Source: Neobacillus sp. WH10 (GTDB taxonomy: Bacteria; Bacillota; Bacilli; Bacillales; Cytobacillaceae). Taken from it: a stretch of DNA of 64,000 nt. How positions within the stretch are numbered: the stretch's first letter is position 1; every line of letters begins with the position of its first letter. Below are positions 34,639 to 43,351 of the stretch, one piece after another. The position numbers and the translations under genes are program-made. The stretch covers positions 4,898,001 to 4,962,000 of the forward strand of contig NZ_CP126110.1 in the NCBI RefSeq assembly GCF_030123405.1, given 5' to 3'. The notes beneath the pieces are model-generated. The model saw only the letters and a list, made by a program, of their open reading frames with translations, was not told where the DNA came from and made no database searches.

Positions 34639-35628
34639 TTACTCTGAGATTTTTTCAAACCACGAGCTTGCTGTCTCTTTCAAGACAATATTAAGTTCTT
34701 CGATATTTTTTTTGCCGGTATCTTGTAACCATGCACGTCCGGCTTGTTCCCCATTTTCAGCAAAAGGAGCGACGCCATTTTTCCATGTCGCACGGCCGCA
34801 AAGAACACCATTAAAGGTGGAGCCGGATTCTTTAGCAAACTTTAATGTTTCCTGGAATAATTCTGCACTTACGCCTGCGCTTAAGAAAATAAATGGCAGA
34901 TCTGTTGCTTCACTTTGCTCTTTGAAATATGCTGCCGCTTCTTCCTTGCTATAGGCTGTTTCGCCTTCTGCGTATCCTTCTACAAACTTCATATCTACAG
35001 GAACTTCTACCTTCAAAACGTCTACCTTGTACTGTGGCTTGGAGAATTCTCTCATTGCCTCAATAACCTTATGCGGCTTCACTTTTGCGTACTCTAAACT
35101 CTTCACATCATCATTTTTGGCATCATATGACACAATTTCAAGGAAAAACGGAATGTCTTCTGCTGCACACTCAGAGCCGACCCGTTCCATATAAACATGC
35201 TTAAAGTCATTAATTTTTTCATCTTCATCTACATCATAGTACAGTAAAAATTTAACCGCATCTGCTCCAGCTTCCTTCAACCGTCTAACAGACCATTCCG
35301 GCAATAAATCTGGTAAACGTCCCACGGCGGTTGCATCATAGCCTGTTTTTTCATATGCCACTAATAACCCAGCTTCCGGATGGCGGACTTTCGCAGCCGG
35401 CAAACCATATTCCGGATCCAATAGGATTGATGTCGCATAAGGTGTCAACTCTTCTGAAACCAATTCTTTAAAGCGGATGATTCCCTCATCTCCGACAGAA
35501 CTTGAACTTCCTGCCGCAATCATTTTCTTTAATGAACCGCGTTGATCAATTGCCAAAGCCCCAATAATTCCATTTTCATCCGATAAACGCTTAAGAGCCG
35601 CTACTTTATTTTTCGTTAATTCTAACAT
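34639..35628 (-). CDS. lacD: Tagatose 1,6-bisphosphate aldolase, LacD family
   Basis: Cleaves tagatose-1,6-bisphosphate to dihydroxyacetone phosphate and glyceraldehyde-3-phosphate. 329 residues from the chosen start. Class I aldolase of the LacD type: GALAIDQRGSLKKMI near the N-terminus, AGADAVKFLLYYD with the Schiff-base lysine region, VDVLKVEVPVD, and FIFLSAGVSAELFQETL. The second of two ATGs is preferred because AGAGGTGA then has a 7-bp spacing. It is the last gene of agaS2-nagA-lacC-lacD and completes the tagatose-6-P pathway. Confidence 0.93.
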   Translation of the reverse strand: MLELTKNKVAALKRLSDENGIIGALAIDQRGSLKKMIAAGSSSSVGDEGIIRFKELVSEELTPYATSILLDPEYGLPAAKVRHPEAGLLVAYEKTGYDATAVGRLPDLLPEWSVRRLKEAGADAVKFLLYYDVDEDEKINDFKHVYMERVGSECAAEDIPFFLEIVSYDAKNDDVKSLEYAKVKPHKVIEAMREFSKPQYKVDVLKVEVPVDMKFVEGYAEGETAYSKEEAAAYFKEQSEATDLPFIFLSAGVSAELFQETLKFAKESGSTFNGVLCGRATWKNGVAPFAENGEQAGRAWLQDTGKKNIEELNIVLKETASSWFEKISE

Positions 35629-35643
35629 CGACATTCACCTCTA

Positions 35644-35682
35644 TTAATCTATTTTTGTAACCTCAACTAGTTAAAAAAATTG
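35644..35682. repeat. Duplicated 3' end of the lacC-like gene
   Basis: 39 bp nearly repeat the last 39 bp of the preceding gene (35691-35729). On the minus strand it encodes QFF-stop-LVEVTKID followed by a stop, compared with QFFELVEVTKID in the real gene; one Glu codon became TAA. It is a scar of a larger tandem duplication that was mostly deleted. Confidence 0.7.
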
Positions 35683-35690
35683 GGTTTCAA

Positions 35691-36626
35691 TTAATCTATT
35701 TTCGTAACCTCTACTAACTCAAAAAATTGGCCGAACTTAGCACGATCAATGTAACCTGTTCCTGCTTCCATCGTATTAAGCATGCCTGTCGTCATGGCTG
35801 TTTTCAGAACGTCTGGAACTGACTGCTTTCGTTTTAAAGCAACCGCTAATCCAGCAACGGTGGCATCACCGGAGCCGACAGGGTTCACCACGTCAATCGA
35901 AGGAATGGTAACCCGGTAATAATCCGTACCATGCTTAACAAAGGCACCATCCCCGCCCATCGAAACAACAACCCATTCAATCCCATGAAACCATTCATTT
36001 GTTAATACTTGTTTCAAACTGCTTATGCTTTGTTCCACTTCTACACCAAGCAGCTGAGATAGCTCCGTGATATTGGGCTTAATCACAAATGGTTTTACCT
36101 TCTGCAGCAAAACCTGTCGGAGCGGCTCCCCTGATGTATCAACAATTACAGGAATCCCCATCTCTCGGCCCATTTCTACCATCCCCCGGTAAAACCCAGG
36201 ATCAAGTCCTTTTGGTAAACTGCCCGAAATCGTTACAAGTGAAACACCAGTTAGTAATTCACGATATTTTTCCAAAAAAGCTGCCGCGTCTTCCGCCGAA
36301 AGTGTCGGTCCGGATTCTAGAATTTCCGTCTGCTTGCCATCATGGAGAATGGCGATACAGTTTCTTGATTCTTGATTGATTTTTAAAAAATTATTATCGA
36401 TATCGCTTTTCGTCAATTCCTGAACAATGTAGTCGCCAATGTTTCCGCCGAGCACACCTGTCGCCAGGACGTCTTCCCCCATCTGCTTGACGACGCGGGC
36501 CACATTTAATCCTTTTCCACCGGCGGTTTTATAAACATTATCTACACGGTTTACATCATCCAATTTGAATTCTTGAATCGGATAGGAAATATCCATGGAT
36601 GGATTCATCGTGACAGTTAAAATCAT
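35691..36626 (-). CDS. lacC: Tagatose-6-phosphate kinase / 1-phosphofructokinase family (PfkB fold)
   Basis: Phosphorylates tagatose-6-P to tagatose-1,6-bisphosphate in this context. 311 residues from ATG 36626, which follows AAAGAGGGAGTG; a longer frame would overlap nagA. PfkB signatures: NVARVVKQMGEDV with the GGKGLN loop before it, ISGSLPKGLDP, and VVNPVGSGDATVAGLAVAL with the catalytic Asp. FruK and LacC are hard to tell apart by motif; the neighbouring lacD and aga genes favour LacC. Confidence 0.9.
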   Translation of the reverse strand: MILTVTMNPSMDISYPIQEFKLDDVNRVDNVYKTAGGKGLNVARVVKQMGEDVLATGVLGGNIGDYIVQELTKSDIDNNFLKINQESRNCIAILHDGKQTEILESGPTLSAEDAAAFLEKYRELLTGVSLVTISGSLPKGLDPGFYRGMVEMGREMGIPVIVDTSGEPLRQVLLQKVKPFVIKPNITELSQLLGVEVEQSISSLKQVLTNEWFHGIEWVVVSMGGDGAFVKHGTDYYRVTIPSIDVVNPVGSGDATVAGLAVALKRKQSVPDVLKTAMTTGMLNTMEAGTGYIDRAKFGQFFELVEVTKID

Positions 36627-36645
36627 CGCACTCCCTCTTTCCCAA

Positions 36646-37800
36646 TCAGTTCTCAGCTTGGTACCGGCAAACACCATCAAGATACGTCGCCATTAATTCG
36701 AGCTCAGGCGTTAATACGATAAAATCTGCATCATGGCTGATTGCAATCTTTCCGCATTCCCTATCCATACCAATACTTTTCGCAGGTGCTGTACTTGCCA
36801 TGTAGATGGCTTCCTCCGGGGTTGCATTCCCCCAAGCGACGACATTTTTGACAGCATCTTTTAATTGCAAAATACTGCCCGCTAAACTTCCGCTTTCCAA
36901 ACGAGCCGCCCCGTTCTTCACTTCGACAGGGAATTCTCCGAGCTGATAGCGACCTTCCGGCATACCGCCTGCCATCATGCAATCGGTCACCATCACGGTT
37001 TCCTTCCTGCCGCGGGCATTCATTAAAATATTTGCAGCAACAGGATGAACGTGATGTCCATCACAAATAATTTCGGCAAACACATTTGGCAGATTCATAG
37101 CTGCGCCCGCCATTCCCGGATCACGATGGTGCAGCCCGCTCATGCCATTGAACGTATGAACAAAAATTGAAGCTCCCTTTTCAACCGCTTGTTTTGCCTC
37201 ATCATACGTCGCGTCACTATGAGCAAGCGCAACCGTAACCTGATCGTTCACAGCGAACTCAATAAATTCAGCTGCACCCTTTCTTTCAGGAGCAAGTGCA
37301 ATTTTTTTAATAAAATGACCCGATTTCTTTTGCCATGTTTCCAGCAATTCGACTGAAGGGTCAGAAAAATAATTCGTGTTTTGAGCCCCTTTGTGCCTTT
37401 CTGTAAAAAATGGTCCTTCTAAGAAGATTCCTTTTATTTTGGCACCCTTCACCTTCGTATAATTTTCTCCTATCATCGCCACCACATTGTTCAACGATTC
37501 GGCCGAAGAGGTTAACGTAGTAGGTAAAAACGACGTCACGCCACATGAAAGCAGCCCCTCGGAAATTGCCATCAATCCGTCTAAGTCATTGTCCATGACA
37601 TCATGATTTTTAAAGCCATGAATGTGCGTATCGACTAAACCCGGAGCAACCCATTGTCCGGCATAATCGATTACCTCAGCCGTTTCATTTGGCAATGTCT
37701 CATAAAAGGTACCAAATTTCCCGTCTTTTATTTCCAGAAAACCAGGACCTGCCACCCCATCCTCAAGAAAAAACTTGTCTGCGTAAACAAATAGTTCCAT
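36646..37800 (-). CDS. nagA: N-acetylhexosamine-6-phosphate deacetylase (NagA/AgaA)
   Basis: Removes acetate from GalNAc-6-P (or GlcNAc-6-P). 384 residues. Amidohydrolase motifs: GLVDTHIHGF (metal ligands His-x-His), FLEGPFF with the metal-binding Glu, ALAHSDATYDEA, HTFNGMSGLHHRDPG, and VMVTDCMMAGG with the catalytic Asp. ATG 37800 is preferred over GTG 37809, because AGAGGTG would be its ribosome binding site. It sits between agaS2 and lacC, so GalNAc-6-P is the likely in vivo substrate (AgaA role). Confidence 0.93.
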   Translation of the reverse strand: MELFVYADKFFLEDGVAGPGFLEIKDGKFGTFYETLPNETAEVIDYAGQWVAPGLVDTHIHGFKNHDVMDNDLDGLMAISEGLLSCGVTSFLPTTLTSSAESLNNVVAMIGENYTKVKGAKIKGIFLEGPFFTERHKGAQNTNYFSDPSVELLETWQKKSGHFIKKIALAPERKGAAEFIEFAVNDQVTVALAHSDATYDEAKQAVEKGASIFVHTFNGMSGLHHRDPGMAGAAMNLPNVFAEIICDGHHVHPVAANILMNARGRKETVMVTDCMMAGGMPEGRYQLGEFPVEVKNGAARLESGSLAGSILQLKDAVKNVVAWGNATPEEAIYMASTAPAKSIGMDRECGKIAISHDADFIVLTPELELMATYLDGVCRYQAEN

Positions 37801-37854
37801 AATCTGCACCTCTGTTTAGAAAAGAGAAAGACTGAACATCCCTTTCCCACTGAA

Positions 37855-39030
37855 TTACTTGTATTCGTGGATCGTAACACCTTTTACAACACGATTGACC
37901 GTTCCGCTTGGTGAAGGAGTATCCGGTGTATTCCCAACTTTAATCGAAGCTAGCAGGGCGAGCGTTTGTCCGACCATGACGTACGGCAGCGACAGGTAGG
38001 CATCCGGCACTGCGCGTGCTTCGCTGTCAAATAAGAACGTATCACCTTCATAATTCGTGTCTCCATCCACTGCAATGGCACAAATATAGCTGGCGATGCT
38101 ATCCTGTCTCAATTCATTTAAGATATCGAGATCGTAACGGCGTGTATATGGTTGGTTGGAAACAAACACAAACACGACCGCTTTTTCATTCACAAATGAT
38201 TTAGGACCGTGGCGGAATCCGAGTGATGAGTCAAAAGAAGTAGCAATTTTCCCGGCAGTTAACTCTAATATTTTTAATTGTGCTTCTCTCGCTAAGCCTT
38301 CAAAGCCACCTGAGCCAAGATAAATGATTCGTTCAAAATCGGCAGCAATCATTTTTTTAATATCAGCTTCTCTACTAATGACACTTTTACCCATGCGTTG
38401 AATTGTTTCGACAATGTTCATTTTTTCTTCAACTGACAGCGAATCAAAAATGAGCAGTGCAGTTAAAGCCATACATGTGTAGCTTCCCGTCATTGCAAAG
38501 CCTTGGTCATTGGACCTTTCAGGCATCAATAATAAGAGATTGCTCTCATCCCCTTGTGCCCGTTGTGCCAACTTCCCATCCTTAGAGCAGGTGATCGTAA
38601 TCTGATAGAGGTCCGATACCACTTGTTCTGCTAATTCCACTGTCGTAACGCTTTCCGGACTGTTGCCGCTTCTGGCAAATGAAATTAATAATGTCGGAAT
38701 GTCTGATTTTAGAAATTGGTAAGGGTTTGACACGATTGCTGTTGTTGGAACACTCATCAAGTCCCACTGTTTTTCATCCACTTTTTCCTTTAAGTAGGGA
38801 GTTACGGTGTCACCCACATAGGCGGAGGTTCCAGCTCCTGTAAAAATAACTCGGATACGTTCATGCTTTTCTGTTAAGTTCTGCAAGAACGCTTCAATCT
38901 GCTGACGCTTCTCCTTATACAATACAAGTGTTTCGCCCCATAATTCAGGCTGTTGTTTAATTTCACCTGTTGTAATCAATGCCCCTAATGACATTAATTT
39001 TTCCTTACTTACTGTAAACAAATCTAACAC
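37855..39030 (-). CDS. agaS: SIS-domain galactosamine-6-phosphate deaminase/isomerase AgaS, copy 2
   Basis: 391 residues, closely related to copy 1 at 31897 (same motifs VIFTGAGTSAYVGDTV, SFARSGNSPESV, IYLGSGGFEGLAREAQLK, FRHGPKSFVNEK, and the same C-terminal VNRVVKGVTIHEYK). First gene of the nagA-lacC-lacD operon, directly behind a promoter with the GntR-type operator at 39387. Order of action with its neighbours: NagA deacetylates, AgaS deaminates and isomerises, LacC phosphorylates, LacD cleaves. Confidence 0.92.
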   Translation of the reverse strand: MLDLFTVSKEKLMSLGALITTGEIKQQPELWGETLVLYKEKRQQIEAFLQNLTEKHERIRVIFTGAGTSAYVGDTVTPYLKEKVDEKQWDLMSVPTTAIVSNPYQFLKSDIPTLLISFARSGNSPESVTTVELAEQVVSDLYQITITCSKDGKLAQRAQGDESNLLLLMPERSNDQGFAMTGSYTCMALTALLIFDSLSVEEKMNIVETIQRMGKSVISREADIKKMIAADFERIIYLGSGGFEGLAREAQLKILELTAGKIATSFDSSLGFRHGPKSFVNEKAVVFVFVSNQPYTRRYDLDILNELRQDSIASYICAIAVDGDTNYEGDTFLFDSEARAVPDAYLSLPYVMVGQTLALLASIKVGNTPDTPSPSGTVNRVVKGVTIHEYK

Positions 39031-39370
39031 TCCTCTTATTTTTTTGGGTGTTTTCCTAAAAAGTTGATTTAACTACGTTTAAACTCTTAAAAAATCATAA
39101 TATAGTTAAAAAAGACAACATATATGCAAGCTATCAGCGAATTTAATCACATTATTAGCGAATCTTCCGAGTCTATTGGCAAATCAATAAAAACAAGTCT
39201 GATATTTAATTCTGTTCGAATACCCGTAATCCGATATCAACGACATTCAAGTCGTTCAATTTTCCTTCCATTTCCTAATGTTGGGTTGTTGGTACAAGTT
39301 TAATCAGATGAAAAAATTATAGAATCTAGACTATGGGAATTATAGTCTGATTGTTGTTGTAAGCAATTCT

Positions 39371-39406
39371 ATTATATCACCCTAACTTGTAGGGTCAACC
39401 CAACAT
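39371..39406 (-). promoter_or_regulatory. agaS2 operon promoter with GntR-2 operator
   Basis: Minus strand -35 TTGACC (39398-39393), 16-bp spacer, -10 TATAAT (39376-39371). Operator TTGTAGGGTCAACCCAACAT (plus strand, 39387-39406) covers the -35. The same operator and spacing occur at 59786 and 60782. A further partial motif is at 39279-39297 and an inverted repeat AGACTAT/ATAGTCT at 39328-39348. Confidence 0.75.
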
Positions 39407-39410
39407 ATAA

Positions 39411-39452
39411 AAAACATTTAATGCGGTCGAATCCTTCCGCATTAAATGTTTT
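39411..39452 (-). terminator. Terminator of the PTS operon
   Basis: Perfect 16-bp stem AAAACATTTAATGCGG / CCGCATTAAATGTTTT, 122 bp after the IIA stop, followed on the minus strand by a T-run (GTTTTTTATATG). It separates the PTS operon from the agaS2 promoter. Confidence 0.85.
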
Positions 39453-39574
39453 AATATTCAGGGGAAGAAGATCGACACCCTAGCCACCTTACACTATTCA
39501 GTTGTAACCCCGTTCTATCAGTTTCCTTAACGGAGCGTGGCAGGTACCAATTGTTCTACCCTTTATCGCTTTCA

Positions 39575-39997
39575 TTAAATGCCCGCTCCTGTTGATCTTG
39601 GACGCTCCGTTTTTTGAAAACCTTTAATAGCTTGTTTACCAGTATTGATTGCTAAATCTCTTAAACCATCAATCTGAAGTCCGTCCTTTAGTAGAGCAGT
39701 TTCGATGACCATAGCAAGATTTGTTCCGCCAACCACAGCAGAATTTTCCTTCCCATTCGTAAGTGAAACGGCCGTCTTAAATGGAGAACCGCCAACTAAA
39801 TCACATAAGACTAAGATTGATTCACATTCTTGTAATCTTGCAAAAGCTTCAAGTAGCTTTTTCTCAAGGTCGCCTGTTGAATCGGTTTCAAGAAAATCCA
39901 CGTATTCCACATTGGGTTGATCTCCAGCGATTAGTTTTACAGAAGATTGAAGACCCGTTGCAAACGATCCATGACCGCTAATGATCAAACCGTTCAT
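39575..39997 (-). CDS. PTS mannose-family EIIA component (AgaF-like)
   Basis: Cytoplasmic phosphocarrier that receives phosphate from HPr and passes it to EIIB. 140 residues. The active-site histidine is in GLIISGHGSFATGL near residue 9, and LVLCDLVGGSPFKTA is the second conserved segment. It is the last gene of GntR1-IIB-IIC-IID-IIA. The ribosome binding site is TTAGGAGGC. Substrate by context: N-acetylgalactosamine and/or galactosamine. Confidence 0.93.
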   Translation of the reverse strand: MNGLIISGHGSFATGLQSSVKLIAGDQPNVEYVDFLETDSTGDLEKKLLEAFARLQECESILVLCDLVGGSPFKTAVSLTNGKENSAVVGGTNLAMVIETALLKDGLQIDGLRDLAINTGKQAIKGFQKTERPRSTGAGI

Positions 39998-40024
39998 TTT
40001 AAAATGCCTCCTAACATGCTAAAA

Positions 40025-40894
40025 TTATAAAATCGTTCCAAAAGGAAATGGAATTTTACCAATAATACCGACGATAACGGTAATAATAATTAGCTTAACT
40101 GGAGAAAATCCCTTTTTTAATAGGTAATACATTAATAATGTATAGGCTAAAGGCAATAGATTTGGCATGACTTTATCAAGTAAATCCTTTTGCAGGGCAA
40201 TTTTTGCCTTACCAGCATGGATCACTAAATTTGTTTCTAGCTTTACGAATGAGGCAATCAATGCGCCGACAACTGTTAACCCTACAATCGATGCAGCATG
40301 TGCTACTTTTTTAGTATTTTCCTTTAGAGAACTGATGGCATTTGTTCCGGCACTATAACCGTAATGCATTAATCCAAATCTAAGCCCAAAATGAACTAGG
40401 TTAAAAATTAATAAGAATATCACTGCCCCCATAGGGTTTCCATCTTGCCCAAGTGAGGCACCTATACCAACGCAAATAGGAAGGAGGGTCAGCCAGAAAA
40501 GAGCATCACCAATTCCGCCAAGTGGTCCCATCATGGCTACCCGAATAGCTCTAATCGTATTTCGGTTTTGTTTCTTTTCCTCCATTGCGAGGACAATCCC
40601 CATAATAATGTTTACAAGGAATGGATGCGTGTTGAAAAATTCCATATGACTTTTCATTGATTCACTTAAATCGTGCTTATTTTTGTGAATCTTTTTCAAA
40701 CCTGGCAAGATCGAATATAACCATCCTGCGGCCTGCATTCTTTCATAGTTAAATGACGCTTGTAGTAATAAAGATCGCCACACCATCTTATTTAAATCTT
40801 TTTTAGTTAAGACCTGATTTGTGGCGCCATCTTGATAATAATCCGGACTGCTCGTATGGTTGATTGTCGTTTCTACTGCTTGTTTAGATTCCAC
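40025..40894 (-). CDS. PTS mannose-family EIID component
   Basis: Membrane subunit of the sugar channel, 289 residues. Typical EIID features: LTKKDLNKMVWRSLLLQASF near the N-terminus, NYERMQAAGWLYSILPGLKK, HPFLVNIIMGIVLAMEEKK and GPLGGIGDALFWLTLLPI. It overlaps the EIIC gene by 11 bp. With EIIC it forms the translocation unit for the galactosamine-type PTS. A 44-residue polar N-terminal tail includes a TSSPDYYQDG segment. Confidence 0.93.
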   Translation of the reverse strand: MESKQAVETTINHTSSPDYYQDGATNQVLTKKDLNKMVWRSLLLQASFNYERMQAAGWLYSILPGLKKIHKNKHDLSESMKSHMEFFNTHPFLVNIIMGIVLAMEEKKQNRNTIRAIRVAMMGPLGGIGDALFWLTLLPICVGIGASLGQDGNPMGAVIFLLIFNLVHFGLRFGLMHYGYSAGTNAISSLKENTKKVAHAASIVGLTVVGALIASFVKLETNLVIHAGKAKIALQKDLLDKVMPNLLPLAYTLLMYYLLKKGFSPVKLIIITVIVGIIGKIPFPFGTIL

Positions 40895-41657
40895 GTTTTG
40901 GAACCCCCCTTACTGATCCATCACCAGTAGTTGCTTTGAAGTAATCGTAAAGCGCGATGGCGATCCCAATTAAAGCAACAGCAATGACTGGCATGTTCAT
41001 ATATGTGACTAAAATAAATCCTACGATTAAAAAGGCAACATATTGTTTTTTCAACATAATCTTTAACAGCATCGCAAAACCAATTGCAGCCATCATTCCA
41101 CCGGCAACACCAAGACCGCTAATAAGCCATTTTGGTAAAGTCTCTACGACCCCTTTGGCAGCGTCTGCGCCAAAATAAATTGGTAAAAATGCAATAACAA
41201 AATAGAATACAAATAATGTAAGAATTCCCAAATAATTGATTCGTTCAATTCCCTTTGTATTCGCCTCTTGTGCATATTGATCAGCTTTATGCATAACTGG
41301 CGAAAAAGCTGTAAACATGAGGGTGATACACGCCTGAACGGCAACTGCAAACGGAACAGCAATACCGATTGCCACTTTTGGCTCTTGTCCTGTTAGAATC
41401 GCAAACGACGTTCCGATTATACCCCCAATAACAACGTTTGGCGGCTGTGCCCCAGCAAGCGGCACCATACCTGCCCACACTAATTCAATGGCAGCACCTG
41501 TCATAACTCCTGTTTTTAAATCCCCAAAAATCAAGCCAATAATGACACCGGTTACAATTGGCCGGTGAATGTGGAACAACCCATTAAACAGGTCTATTCC
41601 TGCAATTCCAGCCCAAATGGCAACTAACAAGGCTTGAATCAGCATATGATTATCCAT
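40884..41657 (-). CDS. PTS mannose-family EIIC component
   Basis: Integral membrane permease of the mannose/sorbose/galactosamine PTS family, 257 residues with about seven helices. Motifs: ALLVAIWAGIAGIDLFNGLF at the start, TGVIIGLIFGDLKTGVMTGA and GAQPPNVVIGGIIGTSFAI. Its end overlaps EIID by 11 bp. Some members of this family are annotated AgaW or AgaC; the substrate is inferred from the surrounding aga pathway. Confidence 0.93.
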   Translation of the reverse strand: MDNHMLIQALLVAIWAGIAGIDLFNGLFHIHRPIVTGVIIGLIFGDLKTGVMTGAAIELVWAGMVPLAGAQPPNVVIGGIIGTSFAILTGQEPKVAIGIAVPFAVAVQACITLMFTAFSPVMHKADQYAQEANTKGIERINYLGILTLFVFYFVIAFLPIYFGADAAKGVVETLPKWLISGLGVAGGMMAAIGFAMLLKIMLKKQYVAFLIVGFILVTYMNMPVIAVALIGIAIALYDYFKATTGDGSVRGVPKRGI

Positions 41658-41673
41658 TCATTCTCACTTCTTT

Positions 41674-42147
41674 CTATAAGTGTTTTAAAATATCATCTGG
41701 TCTTTCATCCGGAACACGGCGTACTTCGAGATTCACTCCTAAGTCACGCAGCTTCCTAAGGGCTCTTTTATCATCTTCATCAACGGAAACAGTGGAGAAT
41801 AATTGCGTTTTTCCTTGGGAAAAATGCATATTCCCAATATTTACTTTTTCAATTGGGACTCCGCCCTCTACAAGTCGCAACACATCTTGTGGTGTTTTCA
41901 CAACTAAAAAGATATGCTGATCATCCGATGCATTGTGGATCACATCAATGGTTGTCTGGATTGAGAAAAAGCGAATTCCGATTGAACCCGGAACAACCAT
42001 TTCCATTAAATCCTGTTGCACCTCATCTTCAGACACTTCATCATTTGCAACTACAATTAAATTAGCCCCTAAATGATTGACCCATGTAACCCCTACTTGT
42101 CCATGAACCAATCTGTTGTCGATTCTTGTTAGCAAAATATTCGGCAT
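41674..42147 (-). CDS. PTS mannose/sorbose-family EIIB component (AgaB/AgaV-like)
   Basis: Phosphorylates the incoming sugar. 157 residues from ATG 42147, preceded by AGGGGGTAATATC. Active-site histidine in TRIDNRLVHGQVGVTWVN near residue 14. The frame is open upstream for 48 codons, but that extension encodes the tail of a broken agaS copy and is not part of this protein. First structural gene after the GntR-1 regulator. Confidence 0.93.
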   Translation of the reverse strand: MPNILLTRIDNRLVHGQVGVTWVNHLGANLIVVANDEVSEDEVQQDLMEMVVPGSIGIRFFSIQTTIDVIHNASDDQHIFLVVKTPQDVLRLVEGGVPIEKVNIGNMHFSQGKTQLFSTVSVDEDDKRALRKLRDLGVNLEVRRVPDERPDDILKHL

Positions 42148-42186
42148 GATATTACCCCCTAGTAAAATAATTGATGAATTGGATAT

Positions 42187-42321
42187 CTTAACTCCTTTAA
42201 CAACCCTGTTCACCATTCCAGATGGTGATGGGTTATCTGAAGCTATTCCCTTGAATAGAATTAAATAATGCAACTGCTGACCATAAAGCAAATAGTTTAA
42301 AGCAAGATCAACATGACATAA
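42187..42321 (-). pseudogene. C-terminal remnant of a third agaS copy
   Basis: About 44 residues align with the end of both AgaS proteins: NPSPSGMVNRVVKGVKI here against TPSPTGTVNRVVKGVTI, preceded by a degenerate LALNYLLYGQQLHYLILFKG segment. It is open in frame with EIIB but has no start of its own. It shows that an agaS gene once stood directly upstream of the PTS genes. Confidence 0.8.
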
Positions 42322-42360
42322 TCATGTAGACACGTCATTACCAGTTAAGGCGTACCTAGA

Positions 42361-43083
42361 TTAATTTTCTAGGCGAACATGGTATTTAAACTTGTCACCT
42401 CTGGCGATGGTATTCGTATACTCAATCACCCGGTCTACCCCATGCGTTAATCGTTCAATACGTAAAGACGGCAAGGATGGAGGCATCTTTAGCAGTTTTG
42501 CCACTTTCTCAGCTGTCATTACCGGCATAAATAACTCCTCTGCCATTGTAATTTCTGTTTGAAAACGATTTCTAAAAATCTCATATAAAGCTGTATGTTC
42601 TAGATCTTCTTTTGTTATACCCGGGAATAAATCAAAGGGTACAAAAGATGTTTCAAGCATCATTGGTATATCATCAGCAATCCGCAATCTCGAAAAACAG
42701 TATACCTTACTGCCCTCAGCAACTAAAAGCTTACTACTAATCTTTCGATCGGCCTCAAGAACATCAAACGATAAAACCTTTGAGATAGGAAGTTTACCTA
42801 ACTTTTTCATCTCTTCTGTAAAGGAATAAAATTTGACGAGCTCTTGACTAACTTTTTTCGGTGAGACAAAAGTACCTTTTCCATGCACTTTATAGATATA
42901 TCCATCTTTCTCGAGCTCGTTTATAGCTTGACGAACGGTTGTCCGAGATAAATCGTACTGTTGGCATATTTCCCTTTCAGACGGTAATTGCCCATTTTCT
43001 CCTATCTCATCTTCCATTTTTTTTATTAAAATATCCATTAACTGCAGATACAGTGGAATTCTGCTTGTCTTATCTATACGAAT
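42361..43083 (-). CDS. GntR/UTRA-family regulator GntR-1 (AgaR/NagR-like), apparent ATT start
   Basis: Winged-helix GntR domain (LPSEREICQQYDLSRTTVRQ, then AINELEKDGYIYKVHGKGTF) followed by a UTRA ligand domain (about residues 95-235). The annotatable ATG at 43038 would remove the family-conserved start IDKTSRIPLYLQL. That sequence is in frame from 43083, where the codon is ATT, placed 7 bp after GGAGGTG. With this start the protein is 240 residues, equal to its paralogue at 59991 (243). It precedes the PTS genes and probably senses a GalNAc/GalN phosphate. Confidence 0.88.
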   Translation of the reverse strand: MRIDKTSRIPLYLQLMDILIKKMEDEIGENGQLPSEREICQQYDLSRTTVRQAINELEKDGYIYKVHGKGTFVSPKKVSQELVKFYSFTEEMKKLGKLPISKVLSFDVLEADRKISSKLLVAEGSKVYCFSRLRIADDIPMMLETSFVPFDLFPGITKEDLEHTALYEIFRNRFQTEITMAEELFMPVMTAEKVAKLLKMPPSLPSLRIERLTHGVDRVIEYTNTIARGDKFKYHVRLEN

Positions 43084-43108
43084 CGTGTCTCACCTCCATA
43101 GTTGCATG

Positions 43109-43156
43109 TGGTAGTGTGGTCATTACCAGTATAACTCCCTTTAAATCCCTTGTAAA
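43109..43156 (-). promoter_or_regulatory. Promoter and operator of the GntR-1/PTS operon
   Basis: Minus strand -35 TTTACA (43156-43151), 17-bp spacer, -10 TATACT (43133-43128). The inverted repeat TGGTAGTG-TGGT-CATTACCA (43109-43128) overlaps the end of the -10 and the start point. A second site of this type is at 59657-59676, and a half-site GTCATTACCAGT at 42334-42345 precedes the IIB gene. Confidence 0.7.
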
Positions 43157-43161
43157 GGTTT

Positions 43162-43311
43162 TCAATAAAATATTTTAAGATTTTTTACGTTGGAAGAAAT
43201 GATGGTATTCATTACTGCTTAGAACTAGGGAGAGAATGGTATATCGATATGGGTTATGAAGGTGTAATGCTTAATCTCAAGCCAAAAGAAAAATATATAG
43301 TTGAAGTTTAG
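43162..43311 (+). pseudogene. Unrecognised coding remnant
   Basis: A plus-strand frame of about 49 codons without a start reads GRNDGIHYCLELGREWYIDM, then GYEGVMLNLKPKEKYIVEV and a stop. It looks like protein-coding sequence rather than noise and ends just before a hairpin. I do not recognise the family; it is probably the tail of a lost gene. Confidence 0.3.
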
Positions 43312-43315
43312 GATG

Positions 43316-43351
43316 AAAGGGAAGCATAACCACGTTGATATGCTTCCCTTT
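43316..43351. terminator. Hairpin between the GH2 gene and the plus-strand remnant
   Basis: Perfect 13-bp stem AAAGGGAAGCATA / TATGCTTCCCTTT. A short TTTT follows on the plus strand, directly after the remnant's stop codon. Its right arm is the start of the 78-bp repeat at 43341. Confidence 0.55.

Noticed and set aside
34559..34954. Plus-strand frame of 131 codons before and into lacD
   Set aside because: Its start MPRTRRKIKQKNKEA is the tail of the decayed araC copy in a shifted frame, and the rest is antisense to lacD.
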